A DNA stretch of 64,000 bases from an uncultured Verrucomicrobia subdivision 3 bacterium (GTDB lineage: Bacteria; Verrucomicrobiota; Verrucomicrobiia; Limisphaerales; UBA11358). Location: positions 21,953 through 85,952 of the forward strand of contig CAILMI010000049.1 of NCBI GenBank assembly GCA_903835255.1, read 5' to 3'. Both the position numbers and the translations under genes were made by a program. How positions within the stretch are numbered: position 1 is the stretch's first letter; each line of letters opens with the position of its first letter. Shown in pieces: positions 27,799-36,013 of the stretch. Below the pieces are notes generated by a model, which did not search any database, had not been told where the DNA came from, and worked only from the letters and a program-made list of their open reading frames with translations.

Positions 27799-27865
27799 AA
27801 CCGCATCTTGAATCAGTCAGGTGCTAACATCAACGGCGCGCTGGGCTACACTTCTCACCCTCGGC

Positions 27866-28390
27866 TCAATCTCGATCATCCTTCTGTTCTTTGCGCTGCG
27901 ATTGGACAGCGGTGGCCTCGTTACCCGCAGCCGTGCTGACGATGTTGACCCCGGCACCATGCCGGTAAACCAGCGCCCCGCCCCGATGCCCCGTTTCATA
28001 CACGGTCCACGAGGCGACCCCCGCCGCCAGTGCAGCGGCCACTGCGACTACACGCGCGGCGCGTGGAAAACGGAACAGTGCCGCCGCTCCAATGGCGACC
28101 ACAGCGGCAATCGTGGCGGCGGTGAGCGTCCGTTTCGCCCAGTTCTCGTGTGCTTCCAACAATGACTCCACCGGAGCGGCGGTGTTTTCGACCAGTCCTC
28201 CGTCGGATTCCCCCGTTTGCGTCGCCGCCCACGCGCCCAACGCCCCGAGTGTCAGCAGCGCCGCCGCGAAGGCGGGGATGTATCCTTTGCGCCAGAACAC
28301 GGCCACGCCGGACAGCGCAGCCCCCAGCACAATCAACACAATCGGGAAGTGTACCACGGCCGGATGCAGCGGATTGGGGATTAAGTTCAT
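27866..28390 (-). CDS. DUF2231 membrane protein
   Basis: The 174 residues begin NPLHPAVVHFPIVLIVLGAA, the classic DUF2231 start, followed by four hydrophobic segments and GHRGGALVYRHGAGVN, the conserved C-terminal block. Function is unknown. DUF2231 proteins are often seen beside cytochromes and metal efflux genes. It is upstream of the response regulator with a 67-bp gap. Confidence 0.85.
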   Translation of the reverse strand: MNLIPNPLHPAVVHFPIVLIVLGAALSGVAVFWRKGYIPAFAAALLTLGALGAWAATQTGESDGGLVENTAAPVESLLEAHENWAKRTLTAATIAAVVAIGAAALFRFPRAARVVAVAAALAAGVASWTVYETGHRGGALVYRHGAGVNIVSTAAGNEATAVQSQRKEQKDDRD

Positions 28391-28424
28391 AATTCAAATG
28401 GGCTCGAAAGCGCAGTGGACACGC

Positions 28425-28658
28425 TCACTTGATGAGTTCGTAATTGCTGACTGGCTCGCGGCAGCTCACGCAATTCTTGTCCGGCAGCTTCGTGACCGTG
28501 TAACCACACACTTTGCAAACGTAGAGGGGCACGTCCGCGTTCTTCCCGAGATTATCAAGCGCGTCTTGGTAAAGTTTGGCGTGCTCGGCTTCGGCCTTTT
28601 GGGCGTAAAGCAGAGTGCGGATGGCGGGTTTCGCCTCATCCTTCTTCGCCAGTGCCAT
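28425..28658 (-). pseudogene. C-terminal remnant of rubrerythrin
   Basis: The 77 residues include the last helix of the diiron domain (KAEAEHAKLYQDALDN, with ExxH) and a rubredoxin-like knuckle (YVCKVCGYTVTKL, then NCVSCREPVSNYELIK). Rubrerythrins are about 140-190 residues; here the first two thirds are gone, and an in-frame TAA stands ten codons upstream of ATG 28658. The first half of the diiron site is missing, so it should not act as a peroxidase. Confidence 0.78.
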
Positions 28659-28806
28659 GAATTCGGGATGGCATTAGCACCCTTCTGGCACCTCACGGCA
28701 AGGCATTCTCACAGAAGGACTCTACGTTGCTTTGCCATGGTGGCCCGTCGCTCGAAGAAGTTTGTGTCCCCTTCATCCACATTCCGTGCAGCAGTATTAA
28801 AACGAA

Positions 28807-29547
28807 GTGACCATGCGCGCCAAAATTGAAATCGTTTTTCGCCGCAAAGTCCGCGCCATTTGGCTGGATCAAGGCTTGGAACTCGCCGCGCAGGAGGCTG
28901 GCTGGTCAGAAGCCAAGCCGGTGCTGGCGAAGGAAATCGCCGCAGAAAATTCCGGCACGGTCACCATTTCCAAAGTCTTGGAACATGTTCGGCGCATCTG
29001 GTTTGAGCCGCCAGAGGACGCGCTCGCCTTGCGCGCGGATGCATTGCGCCTGCACCAGCTTAATGCCTCCCCTGAAACCACGTTGCTGTTGAACTGGGGA
29101 ATGACCATCGCCGCTTATCCGTTCGTCGGCAGCGCGGGTGAAGTCGTGGGCCGGCTGTTGAAGTTGCAAAAACAAGCCCGCCGCGCCGACGTCCAGCGCC
29201 GGCTGCGCGAACAATACGGCGACCGTGACTTCGTCAACCGGATTACGCGTTACACCGTGAGCAGCTTTCTGGATTGGGGAGTCATCGTCGAAACCAAGCC
29301 GAAGGGGATTTATCTGTCCGGCAAACAGGTAACTCCAAAGAAGACGGAGCATTTAGCCTGGCTCGCCGAGGCGGTAATGATTTCTCGCACAAAGACCCAG
29401 ATGCGATTGTCCGAACTTTGCAATCATCCCGCCCTGTTCCCTTTTGCTTTGGACAAACTCAATGCCGCCGTCTTGCAACACAACCCGCGCCTGCGCGTTG
29501 AGCGCCAGAGCTTGAATCAGGAATTTGTGTTTCTCACGTCAACGTAA
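28807..29547 (+). CDS. Uncharacterised protein, possibly BrxA/DUF1819-like
   Basis: The 246-residue soluble protein starts with an ATG after a short AT-rich stretch. Its layout, a helical N-terminus, LLNWGMTIAAYPFVGSAGEV, then RRADVQRRLREQYGDRDFVN and RYTVSSFLDWGVIVE, recalls the BrxA/DUF1819 proteins of BREX-type phage defence, but the resemblance is by pattern only. I have seen relatives beside restriction genes. Remnants of hsdR follow within 300 bp, so it may be the surviving part of a lost defence cluster. Confidence 0.5.
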   Translation: MTMRAKIEIVFRRKVRAIWLDQGLELAAQEAGWSEAKPVLAKEIAAENSGTVTISKVLEHVRRIWFEPPEDALALRADALRLHQLNASPETTLLLNWGMTIAAYPFVGSAGEVVGRLLKLQKQARRADVQRRLREQYGDRDFVNRITRYTVSSFLDWGVIVETKPKGIYLSGKQVTPKKTEHLAWLAEAVMISRTKTQMRLSELCNHPALFPFALDKLNAAVLQHNPRLRVERQSLNQEFVFLTST

Positions 29548-29655
29548 AACGCATGGATTTCCCTGCTCACCAGCCGTGACCAACGCACGTTTTGCTTCGC
29601 TTCACGGGCTGCCCGTCGGCCCTGTTCCCCCTCTCGACGACGCCCGTTCCGCTTC
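29548..29655. other. Non-coding gap with no recognised feature
   Basis: About 110 bp between the end of the 246-residue gene and the small remnants on the minus strand. Nothing was recognised; overlapping frames here have biased, gene-unlike composition. Confidence 0.5.
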
Positions 29656-29766
29656 TCAAACCGTGCGCTCGTCACGAGCTTGCATGGTGCAGAGCCGCAA
29701 CCGCATCGGCGCATTCCAGCAGCCGTCCGTTGAATCAATGCCGACTCTGACCAGTAACCCGTTCAT
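29656..29766 (-). pseudogene. 5' remnant of a Nmad-like gene
   Basis: ATG 29766 has a good Shine-Dalgarno (ggaggg, 8 bp upstream). The first 20 residues, MNGLLVRVGIDSTDGCWNAP, resemble the start of Nmad-type proteins (putative DNA base-modification factors), then similarity stops and the frame ends at 29656. Too short to prove; the reading is from memory of the family start. Confidence 0.35.
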
Positions 29767-29852
29767 GCTCGCCCTCCGTTCCAGCCAAGCTCCGCGAACA
29801 ACCCGATGGCGGGCTGCTCGACAAGCTGGTCTTCGGTGTAGGCGTGGGGCAT
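29763..29852 (-). pseudogene. 5' remnant of hsdR (type I restriction subunit)
   Basis: ATG 29852 opens a 29-residue frame whose first 24 residues include YTEDQLVEQPAIGLFAELGW, the highly conserved start of HsdR proteins. After ELGW it turns into the ribosome-binding region of the next remnant and stops at 29763. A deletion has joined the beginning of hsdR to the start of another gene. Confidence 0.65.
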
Positions 29853-29855
29853 GGC

Positions 29856-30545
29856 TCAGCCCTTAGGTGCAGCATCGCCCGTCGTTGCCGCACTCCTTCT
29901 TTGGTCAACTTTCATCCTAGCTTCGTGCATGCGCTCTGCGCCGGCTAAACCAAAACCAAAAAACACGGCCATGATCAGCACCAGGCTGAGGAAGCTGGAA
30001 TACGACGATAATTCTCCGAACGCCGCTCGAAGGGCCTGTATGGCAGGCACGCATCTGCGATCTTGGGAGGTTTGCGGCAGGCGGTTCTGGTCGAGGGCCG
30101 GGAGCGCGACGAGAATTGGCGGCGCGACCGGAGTTGGTTGGACCAACTTGGCATCCCACACGCCCTCGCGTGCCATTTTTAGGTCTAGCTGGACATCAAG
30201 ATGCGATTCCTGCATCCGCTCTACCAAAATATCTGGCGACTTTACCCAAACGAAATTTGTCGCGGGCCATAGCAAACCCACAAACACTGCGAGAGTGATG
30301 AAGCCAATCCAACCACATTTCATCACCGGATAGAAGTCATCGCCAGTCTTGTCGCTACGTGCTTCCACCCACTTCGGAAACCGCCAAGGGTAGAAAATTA
30401 TGAACGACGCAAGACCGATACACAACACGAGCACGAATGTGGCATGCAAAGGCAACTTCGTATAGGCAGCCCCGATAACCGTGGCAACGAATATTATTAC
30501 CGCAATGACCTTGTGAATCTCCCAATCCTTAAATGGCTTTAGCAT
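29856..30545 (-). CDS. Membrane protein of unknown function
   Basis: From ATG 30545 (LKPFKDWEIHKVIAVIIFVA), 229 residues: three N-terminal membrane helices, a soluble middle with DILVERMQESHLDVQLDLK, and a last helix (SLVLIMAVFFGFGLAGAERM) near the C-terminus. It overlaps the 3' end of the symporter gene by 17 bp, so the two were probably co-translated. It may be an accessory subunit for that transporter. I do not recognise the family. Confidence 0.6.
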   Translation of the reverse strand: MLKPFKDWEIHKVIAVIIFVATVIGAAYTKLPLHATFVLVLCIGLASFIIFYPWRFPKWVEARSDKTGDDFYPVMKCGWIGFITLAVFVGLLWPATNFVWVKSPDILVERMQESHLDVQLDLKMAREGVWDAKLVQPTPVAPPILVALPALDQNRLPQTSQDRRCVPAIQALRAAFGELSSYSSFLSLVLIMAVFFGFGLAGAERMHEARMKVDQRRSAATTGDAAPKG

Positions 30546-31572
30546 ATGCGTCCTCCTGAGTTCCAGTTTTTGGGCAAAACCACATCGTAATGAGCGCGAC
30601 GACCACCGGAATGAAAACCCCGCCCAACGACCAGTAGAACTCCGTCGGCGGGCGCACAAGGCTGATGATTACGGTTGGGACGTAAAAGACTAGTGAAGTT
30701 AGCACCACCCAAGCCGAGGGAATGCGGCCGAATGCCAGCAAGATAAACGGTATGGCGAGATTCACACACGTCGGCATGATTGCGAAGATTATCTTCGTGG
30801 TGTTAATTCCCAGAGCAATGAACAGGGCGTAGAATCCGGCAAACACGCCCGCTACGACAGCTCCGTGAATGATGGGGTGAATATTGGCCATCAGCTTCTC
30901 CCGCAACTTCCCGCTCGTGGCGTCGAACTGCCAGACCAGCAGAAACGAATAGGTTTGACTGTCTGCGGTTGAGAATAGCGCGCCGACTGCTGCCAACCAA
31001 AACAGCATGAGGAAGAGCGGTGTGATTGCAGACATCTTCTGAACAGACTCCGCAACCGCGCCATCTCCTGCTTGCCCAGTAATGGCGTATGCCAATAAGC
31101 CATGGAACAACATCACCAGCCACAGAAACGCAGTCACCCCCATCGCCTTCGCCTGAAGAGGGCGAACTTTATCCCTGAACAACCACATCCGCATCCAATG
31201 TGGTTCGGTCGAGAGAATTTGCAGTGAATTGATGACCGAAACGTGAAATGCAAACATCAGGCACTGCTGCCAACCGAGGAGGGGGACACCAAGCGCGCCG
31301 ATACCGCTGAACGGCTGGTTGACTTGACGAGCATAAAGAAGCGCTGCTCCAACGAAGAGTCCAACTGCCCCAATCAAGATGAACGGGCTGTGTAGAAGGT
31401 CCGCGAACACGAAGCCTCTCACACCATACTTCAGCGTGAAGTAAACCACCGAAAGAACGGAGACGAACATGATTCCAGTTTTCACCGGCCAGGTGTCCAC
31501 GTGAAACAGCAAACCGGCGAACTCGGTCATGAGGTTGAACTCAAGCCAGATGACAGATGCGATGCAAAACAT
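30529..31572 (-). pseudogene. Sodium:solute symporter (SSF)-like protein lacking its N-terminus
   Basis: The 347 residues include LLHSPFILIGAVGLFVG, HWMRMWLFRDKVRPLQAKAM and the SSF helix AAVGALFSTADSQTYSFLLV. SSF proteins have about 450-550 residues with 13 helices; here the first four or so are missing. The frame is open upstream of ATG 31572 to 31659 (ATLFWTNDARGKRLSRLVKY), showing that coding sequence continues past the apparent start until it is cut near 31660. Substrate unknown; probably inactive. Confidence 0.7.
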
Positions 31573-31694
31573 GCTGACGTATTTAACGAGCCGCGAGAGC
31601 CTCTTGCCACGAGCGTCGTTCGTCCAGAACAGGGTTGCGATTACGCCACCGCTGTCCCGTCAGCTTTCCAATCAACCTCAACTCCAATCAAACC

Positions 31695-32279
31695 ATGAAA
31701 CATCTCGCGCTCATTCCACTCGTGTTCGTCGCCTCGTGCGCTTCGCGCCCGCAACTCGCCGTTCGTCCCGCGCCGCCTGCGGCGGTCGCCCCGGCCGAAT
31801 CCCTGCGGTATGACGAGGTTGTCCGCGCTTACCACGTCGGTCGCCAGGTTGACCCGAACCATCCCGACATGATGGCGGAAGGGCATCCGGTCTATCGCGT
31901 CGAGGTTTCCTCGCGCTGGAATCTTCACCCCGGCTCGCCGAACGCCGCCAATTTGTTGAACCCGCCGCCGGACGCCGCATTCGCGCCGCCGCCCACCAAC
32001 GATGTTGTCATCGCGGAGATGAACCGCCAGCGCGAGGCCACCGCGCTCGTCATGCAACAGGCTGCCCGGCTCGCGCAGTCCTACCAGGAATTGCAGAAGG
32101 TGTTCGGCGAAATGAAGACCGTTGCCCAAAACAACGCGCTCTTGAACGCGCGTCTCGCCGCCACCGAGCAGCGCGTCACGGTCTTTGAGAAGGAAATGCA
32201 GAAGATTACCGCATCGCCTTCGCCCACCAATGACATTCCCGCTTTTTCACCGGAATCGAATGATTCCCCGAAACCCTAA
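31695..32279 (+). CDS. Lipoprotein with coiled-coil region
   Basis: The 194 residues have a lipoprotein signal with VASC at Cys15. Residues 30-75 contain YHVGRQVDPNHPDMMAEGHP and YRVEVSSRWNLHPG. Residues 105-165 form an amphipathic, Gln/Glu/Ala-rich helix likely to be a coiled coil. ATG 31695 fits the signal peptide. It is followed by another small gene of unknown role. I do not recognise a function; it resembles small outer-membrane lipoproteins encoded on Verrucomicrobial mobile DNA. Confidence 0.65.
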   Translation: MKHLALIPLVFVASCASRPQLAVRPAPPAAVAPAESLRYDEVVRAYHVGRQVDPNHPDMMAEGHPVYRVEVSSRWNLHPGSPNAANLLNPPPDAAFAPPPTNDVVIAEMNRQREATALVMQQAARLAQSYQELQKVFGEMKTVAQNNALLNARLAATEQRVTVFEKEMQKITASPSPTNDIPAFSPESNDSPKP

Positions 32280-32369
32280 AGACACTTTGCCGGGCGGGGC
32301 AGTGTGACTGCCTTGCTCCGGTGAACACGGCAAATGCCGCGCATCCAAAAAACAACAAATCGAATCGTT

Positions 32370-32774
32370 ATGACAAAACCAAGAACATCCGCGCCAACCA
32401 GCGCCAGCGGCAATGCCGCACCCGCAGAACAGCCCACCTTCCGCTCCAACCCGGAGGTGGATGCCAAGATTGATGCCTACATCAAAGAGAACCCGAAGTA
32501 TTGGACTTACGTCCAGGCCATGCCGCGCGAGCGGCTCGAACGCAGCGTGGTCCTCAACGAGGTGCGCGAACTCGACCGCCAGCAAAGGATGCGCGAGGGG
32601 ATGATGAAACGCATCAATTCCAACCCTGCGCTCAAAAACGCCTACGAAACGCTGGTAAAGGACCTGCCGGAAGATCAGAAAGAGGGCGTCATCGCCCAAA
32701 TCGCGCGGTCCACCCGCCGCGCCGTCGCCCGCACCCAAGGTCAGCAGCAACGCCCGGAAGGCGTCGCCGTCTGA
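32370..32774 (+). CDS. Small soluble hypothetical protein
   Basis: From ATG 32370, 134 residues with a disordered Ser/Ala/Pro N-terminus followed by a helical Glu/Arg/Gln-rich body (DAKIDAYIKENPKYWTYVQA, RSVVLNEVRELDRQQRMREG). No known domain is recognised. The highly charged helical body could be a nucleic-acid or partner-binding segment. A strong terminator closes the unit 33 bp downstream. Confidence 0.6.
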   Translation: MTKPRTSAPTSASGNAAPAEQPTFRSNPEVDAKIDAYIKENPKYWTYVQAMPRERLERSVVLNEVRELDRQQRMREGMMKRINSNPALKNAYETLVKDLPEDQKEGVIAQIARSTRRAVARTQGQQQRPEGVAV

Positions 32775-32806
32775 TGCTCAGCCTTTGGTCGCCCCCTCAT
32801 CACACA

Positions 32807-32841
32807 CGGAAGCCTGCTGTAGTTGCAGGCTTCCGTTTTTT
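32807..32841 (+). terminator. Rho-independent terminator
   Basis: Perfect 11-bp stem cggaagcctgc/gcaggcttccg (32807-32817 with 32825-32835), 7-nt loop and six T. It ends the lipoprotein unit and insulates the AbiE promoter. Confidence 0.9.
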
Positions 32842-32880
32842 CCACCATGCCCGGCCGCAATTCGTGCCAGCACCGGTTTT

Positions 32881-32920
32881 ACACAATGTATTCAGTTGTT
32901 GCCATCTGCATACATTGTGT
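32881..32920 (+). promoter_or_regulatory. AbiE operator: perfect 10-bp inverted repeat
   Basis: ACACAATGTA (32881-32890) and TACATTGTGT (32911-32920) are exact inverted copies spaced by 20 bp, ending 12 bp before the AbiEi start. AbiEi proteins repress their own promoter by binding paired inverted repeats. An AT-rich -10-like AATAAT at 32921-32926 abuts the right arm. Confidence 0.75.
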
Positions 32921-32932
32921 AATAATTGCTTC

Positions 32933-33535
32933 GTGGCCAAAACCCACCAAAACGAAGTGCTGAAACTCGCGCGCAAGCTGGGAGTGCTGCGCCCGCGCGA
33001 CCTGCAATCCGTTGGCGTTCCGCGAGTCTATCTCAAGCAACTGATGGAGCGCGGTGAACTGCTCAAGACCGGACGGGGGCTTTATGTCGTTGCGGGTGCA
33101 ACGCTTACCGAAAATCATTCGCTGGCGGAGGCGGCAAAACTTTCACCGAAAGGAGTCATCTGTCTGCTGTCCGCGCTGCGCTTTCACGGTCTGACCACGG
33201 AGAATCCAGCCGAGGTCTGGATCGCCATTCCACGCGGTGCGCGCCCGCCGAAGTCCGGCGCTCCGGCGCTGCGCGTGGCGAGATTCTCCGGGCGGATGAT
33301 GACCGAGGGAGTCCAACGGCATGTCATCCAGGGCGTATCCGTGCCGGTCTATTGCGTCGCCAAAACGGTGGCTGACTGTTTCCGCTTCCGCAATCGCATC
33401 GGCGTCAACATCGCCGTCGAGGCGCTGCGCGATGCGTGGCGGGACAAAAAGGCCACTTCCGAGGAACTCTGGCATCACGCCAAGGTCTGCCGGGTGCTGA
33501 AAGTCATGCGTCCTTATTTCGACAGTCTCGCATGA
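32933..33535 (+). CDS. AbiEi-family antitoxin/repressor
   Basis: From GTG 32933, 200 residues. An N-terminal winged helix (KLARKLGVLRPRDLQSVGVP, RVYLKQLMERGELLKTGRGL) is followed by the AbiEi C-terminal fold (SPKGVICLLSALRFHGLTTE, VPVYCVAKTVADCFRFRNRI, VEALRDAW). AbiEi neutralises the AbiEii toxin and autoregulates. GTG was chosen because upstream codons are not family-like and the operator lies right before it. The stop overlaps the toxin ATG. Confidence 0.88.
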   Translation: MAKTHQNEVLKLARKLGVLRPRDLQSVGVPRVYLKQLMERGELLKTGRGLYVVAGATLTENHSLAEAAKLSPKGVICLLSALRFHGLTTENPAEVWIAIPRGARPPKSGAPALRVARFSGRMMTEGVQRHVIQGVSVPVYCVAKTVADCFRFRNRIGVNIAVEALRDAWRDKKATSEELWHHAKVCRVLKVMRPYFDSLA

Positions 33536-34437
33536 AAAATCTTCCCGCTTCAATTCATGCCCGTCTGGCCCAACGCCGCGCGAAAACCGGCGAGGATTTC
33601 AACGTGCTGCTGGTGCGTTTCACGCTGGAGCGCCTGCTTTACCGCCTGTCCCGTTCCCAACATCGCGAACAGTTCATCCTGAAAGGGGCGATGCTCTTCG
33701 CGCTCTGGGAACCGGCGCTGCACCGCGTCACACGGGATTTGGATCTGCTCGGCTTCGGGCATCCGACACCAGAACGGTTGGCGGAAATTTTCAAAGAGTT
33801 GTGCCGGCTGGAGGTCGAAGCCGATGGCGTTGATTTCGATGCGCGCTCGGTGGTGTGCGAGGACATTCGGGCGCAGGATGAATATGCCGGCATCCGGGTG
33901 AAGCTGCGGGCGACCATCGGCAAGGCCATTGTTCCTTTGCAGGTGGACGTGGGTTTCGGGGACGCGCTGCCCGTTGCCCCGGAGGAAATCACCTTTCCCG
34001 TGATGCTGGGTATGGCGGCTCCCAAGTTGCGGGCTTATGCGCGTGAAACCGTCGTGGCCGAGAAACTGGAAGCCTTGGTGAAATTGGGAATGTTGAACTC
34101 GCGTTTCAAAGATTATTTCGACCTGCATTATCTCGCGCACACATTTCCCTTCGAAGGCGACTTGCTGGTCAAATCCATCGCGGCGACTTTTACCCGCCGT
34201 GGAACCGCGTTTCCCGCCGGGCTGCCGGCTGGCTTGACGCCCATGTTCGGAAGCGACCCGGCAAAAATTCGCGGCTGGCAGGCATTTTGGCGAAAGACCG
34301 GACCCAAAAGCGAAGCGCCAACACTCGCAGCCGTGATTGAATTGTTGGTCAAGTTTTTGGAACCACCGCTGGAGGCGGCGGCAAAGGGAAAATCACTGGC
34401 CGCGACTTGGCAAACAGGTCGCTGGCAAAAAACATGA
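33532..34437 (+). CDS. AbiEii-family nucleotidyltransferase toxin
   Basis: The 301 residues show the AbiEii/MenT-like nucleotidyltransferase pattern: REQFILKGAMLFALWEPALH followed by RVTRDLDLLGFG (the D-x-D metal motif), then IRVKLRATIG and LQVDVGFGD (third acidic residue), and the helical VVAEKLEALVKLGML plus RFKDYFDLHYL. Such enzymes add nucleotides to tRNA or other targets and arrest growth on phage infection. ATGA overlap with the antitoxin. The system appears intact. Confidence 0.9.
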   Translation: MKNLPASIHARLAQRRAKTGEDFNVLLVRFTLERLLYRLSRSQHREQFILKGAMLFALWEPALHRVTRDLDLLGFGHPTPERLAEIFKELCRLEVEADGVDFDARSVVCEDIRAQDEYAGIRVKLRATIGKAIVPLQVDVGFGDALPVAPEEITFPVMLGMAAPKLRAYARETVVAEKLEALVKLGMLNSRFKDYFDLHYLAHTFPFEGDLLVKSIAATFTRRGTAFPAGLPAGLTPMFGSDPAKIRGWQAFWRKTGPKSEAPTLAAVIELLVKFLEPPLEAAAKGKSLAATWQTGRWQKT

Positions 34438-34455
34438 TTCACCAGCGAGGAATTT

Positions 34456-34701
34456 ATGGAACACCCGGTTTTCTATCTGGCACGTGTGACGAAGTTCTTG
34501 GACCGTTTGATTCAGGAACAGGGTGACTATTTGTTTGCCGGTTTCGTGGTCGTCTGCGCGGTGGTGCTCGTGTGGATGTTCACCCGTCGCCGCAAACACC
34601 CCGTCCATGAAATCTCGGTGGTGATCCTGCCGCTCGGACTGCCGCCAAAACGAGAATCCTCGCCCGAGCCGGTCCTGTTCCGGGAGCACTCGGATTTTTA
34701 G
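34456..34701 (+). CDS. Small single-pass membrane protein
   Basis: The 81 residues have one membrane helix (LFAGFVVVCAVVLVWMF) followed by RRRKHP, giving a cytosolic C-terminus by the positive-inside rule. The rest is uncharacterised. It follows AbiEii by 18 bp and may be in the same transcript. Unknown function. Confidence 0.5.
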   Translation: MEHPVFYLARVTKFLDRLIQEQGDYLFAGFVVVCAVVLVWMFTRRRKHPVHEISVVILPLGLPPKRESSPEPVLFREHSDF

Positions 34702-34737
34702 GCTGAATTCGGCTTCCAGCAGATTTTCCAGCCCATC

Positions 34738-35367
34738 TCAACCGGTTATCTTGTGTTCGAGCAGGATTTCCACCTTGATTTTATCCGCAAAAGTCAGCGT
34801 CGGTGGATTTTCGGGAAGCCCCTTCAAGTCGAACTGGCCGACGACGAATAGAGGGCGCCTGACCCAATCAGAATAACGGGTTCGCACAATCCGATTCCAA
34901 ATCAAGGTTTCCCAGCCGCCCATCCCAAAACAGGCGAGCAGGCCGCAGCCGTAAACGGGGATGGATGGGGTGCGCAGAAAAAAGCCGATGGCATTTTCCG
35001 AGTCTTCCGGGGTCTTTTTGTTGCGAAATTCATCCAGCCGCTTGAAGGATTTTAGCCGGGCGCTCTTGTGTTGATAAAATATGAGGTCGGCCTTTTCAAA
35101 CTTTGCGCCCACTGCTGGCGCAATCTGGACGTGGGAACGAGCACAGATGGCGAGGTATTTCCGAAATTCTGCGAAAACCTGTTCCTCCAGATGCGTGTAG
35201 CTCTCGTCGAGATGCTTTTTGTCCCCGTGCTTGCGATCGTCCAGCGGCGGCCGCGTGGTGAGGACAATCAGATCATTCGGTTTGATGAACTTGAAATGTT
35301 CGGGGCCGAGCTTCTTGTCCTTCTTGGGGTCAAACGGCGAGTTGAAGAGAATGTTCCCGTATCGCAT
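34738..35367 (-). CDS. Hypothetical protein, 209 residues
   Basis: From ATG 35367 (RYGNILFNSPFDPKKDKKLG). It is a soluble protein with LIVLTTRPPLDDRKHGDKKH, a helical middle (SYTHLEEQVFAEFRKYLAIC) and PSIPVYGCGLLACFGMGGWE. I do not recognise the family. Its start overlaps by 17 bp the beginning of the divergent frame at 35351, which is itself a truncated gene, so its own N-terminus may also lie at a junction. Codon use is in line with its neighbours. Confidence 0.5.
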   Translation of the reverse strand: MRYGNILFNSPFDPKKDKKLGPEHFKFIKPNDLIVLTTRPPLDDRKHGDKKHLDESYTHLEEQVFAEFRKYLAICARSHVQIAPAVGAKFEKADLIFYQHKSARLKSFKRLDEFRNKKTPEDSENAIGFFLRTPSIPVYGCGLLACFGMGGWETLIWNRIVRTRYSDWVRRPLFVVGQFDLKGLPENPPTLTFADKIKVEILLEHKITG

Positions 35368-36013
35368 CCGCACCAATCTCCGCCGCTCGCATGAAGACGC
35401 GGAAATCTTTGCCACGCGCCTCGCCAATCTGCGACAGGACTTGGGCGTCCGGCAGGACACGTCGGGCGATAAATTCCGCATTGAACTCGACGGCCAGGAA
35501 TCCAACAACCGGGGCATTGCGGGCGAATTGATCATGCGCCGGGCGGAAAAACTCAAGGCGCGGTTTGGCGACGACATCAAAATCGGCCGCTTCGCCGGTT
35601 TTGATTTGTTCCTGCGTCCGGGTTTCAACAACACCACGGAAATGGTCATTCGCGGAAGCAACAGTTACGGCGCGCGGGTCACGGACACGGCACTCGGCAC
35701 CATTCGTTCGCTGGAGGCGACGGTTCAGGGATTTGAGGAACGCGCGGAAAGATTGGAGATGGACATCACCGATGCCCACAAGCGCGTCAAAGAGCTTGGC
35801 GAAAAAGTTGGCGCGAAGTTCGAGCGCGAGGACCGCTTTCAGGAACTGACCCGTCGCCAGGGTGAGATTGAGGAAAAACTCGATCTCACCAAGAACCAAG
35901 CGCCGAGCCAGGTAGAAGCCGTGTCCGCCGGCGACGACGAACAAAAGATTTCCGAGAATCAAACCCAAACCCATTCGCCCCGGCGCGCACGCGGGGCGGC
36001 CGTTCATGTATGA
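35351..36013 (+). pseudogene. C-terminal part of a large helicase/DNA-methylase protein
   Basis: About 210 residues beginning near the junction at 35351-35370: EIFATRLANLRQDLGVRQDT, IAGELIMRRAEKLKARFGDD, FDLFLRPGFNNTTEMVIRGS, ALGTIRSLEATVQGFEERAE and a long coiled coil. These match the tail of very large helicase/N-6 methylase proteins of plasmids and phages. The catalytic domains are absent. The frame has no proper start of its own. It overlaps the next gene by ATGA. Confidence 0.6.

Noticed and set aside
29517..29738. Minus-strand frame of 73 codons after the hsdR remnant
   Set aside because: Arg/Gly/Ala-rich composition without family similarity; overlaps the better-supported Nmad-like start.
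28807..29852. Functional BREX or type I restriction locus
   Set aside because: Only one weakly BrxA-like gene and a 29-residue hsdR start are seen; no PglZ, PglX, hsdM or hsdS.
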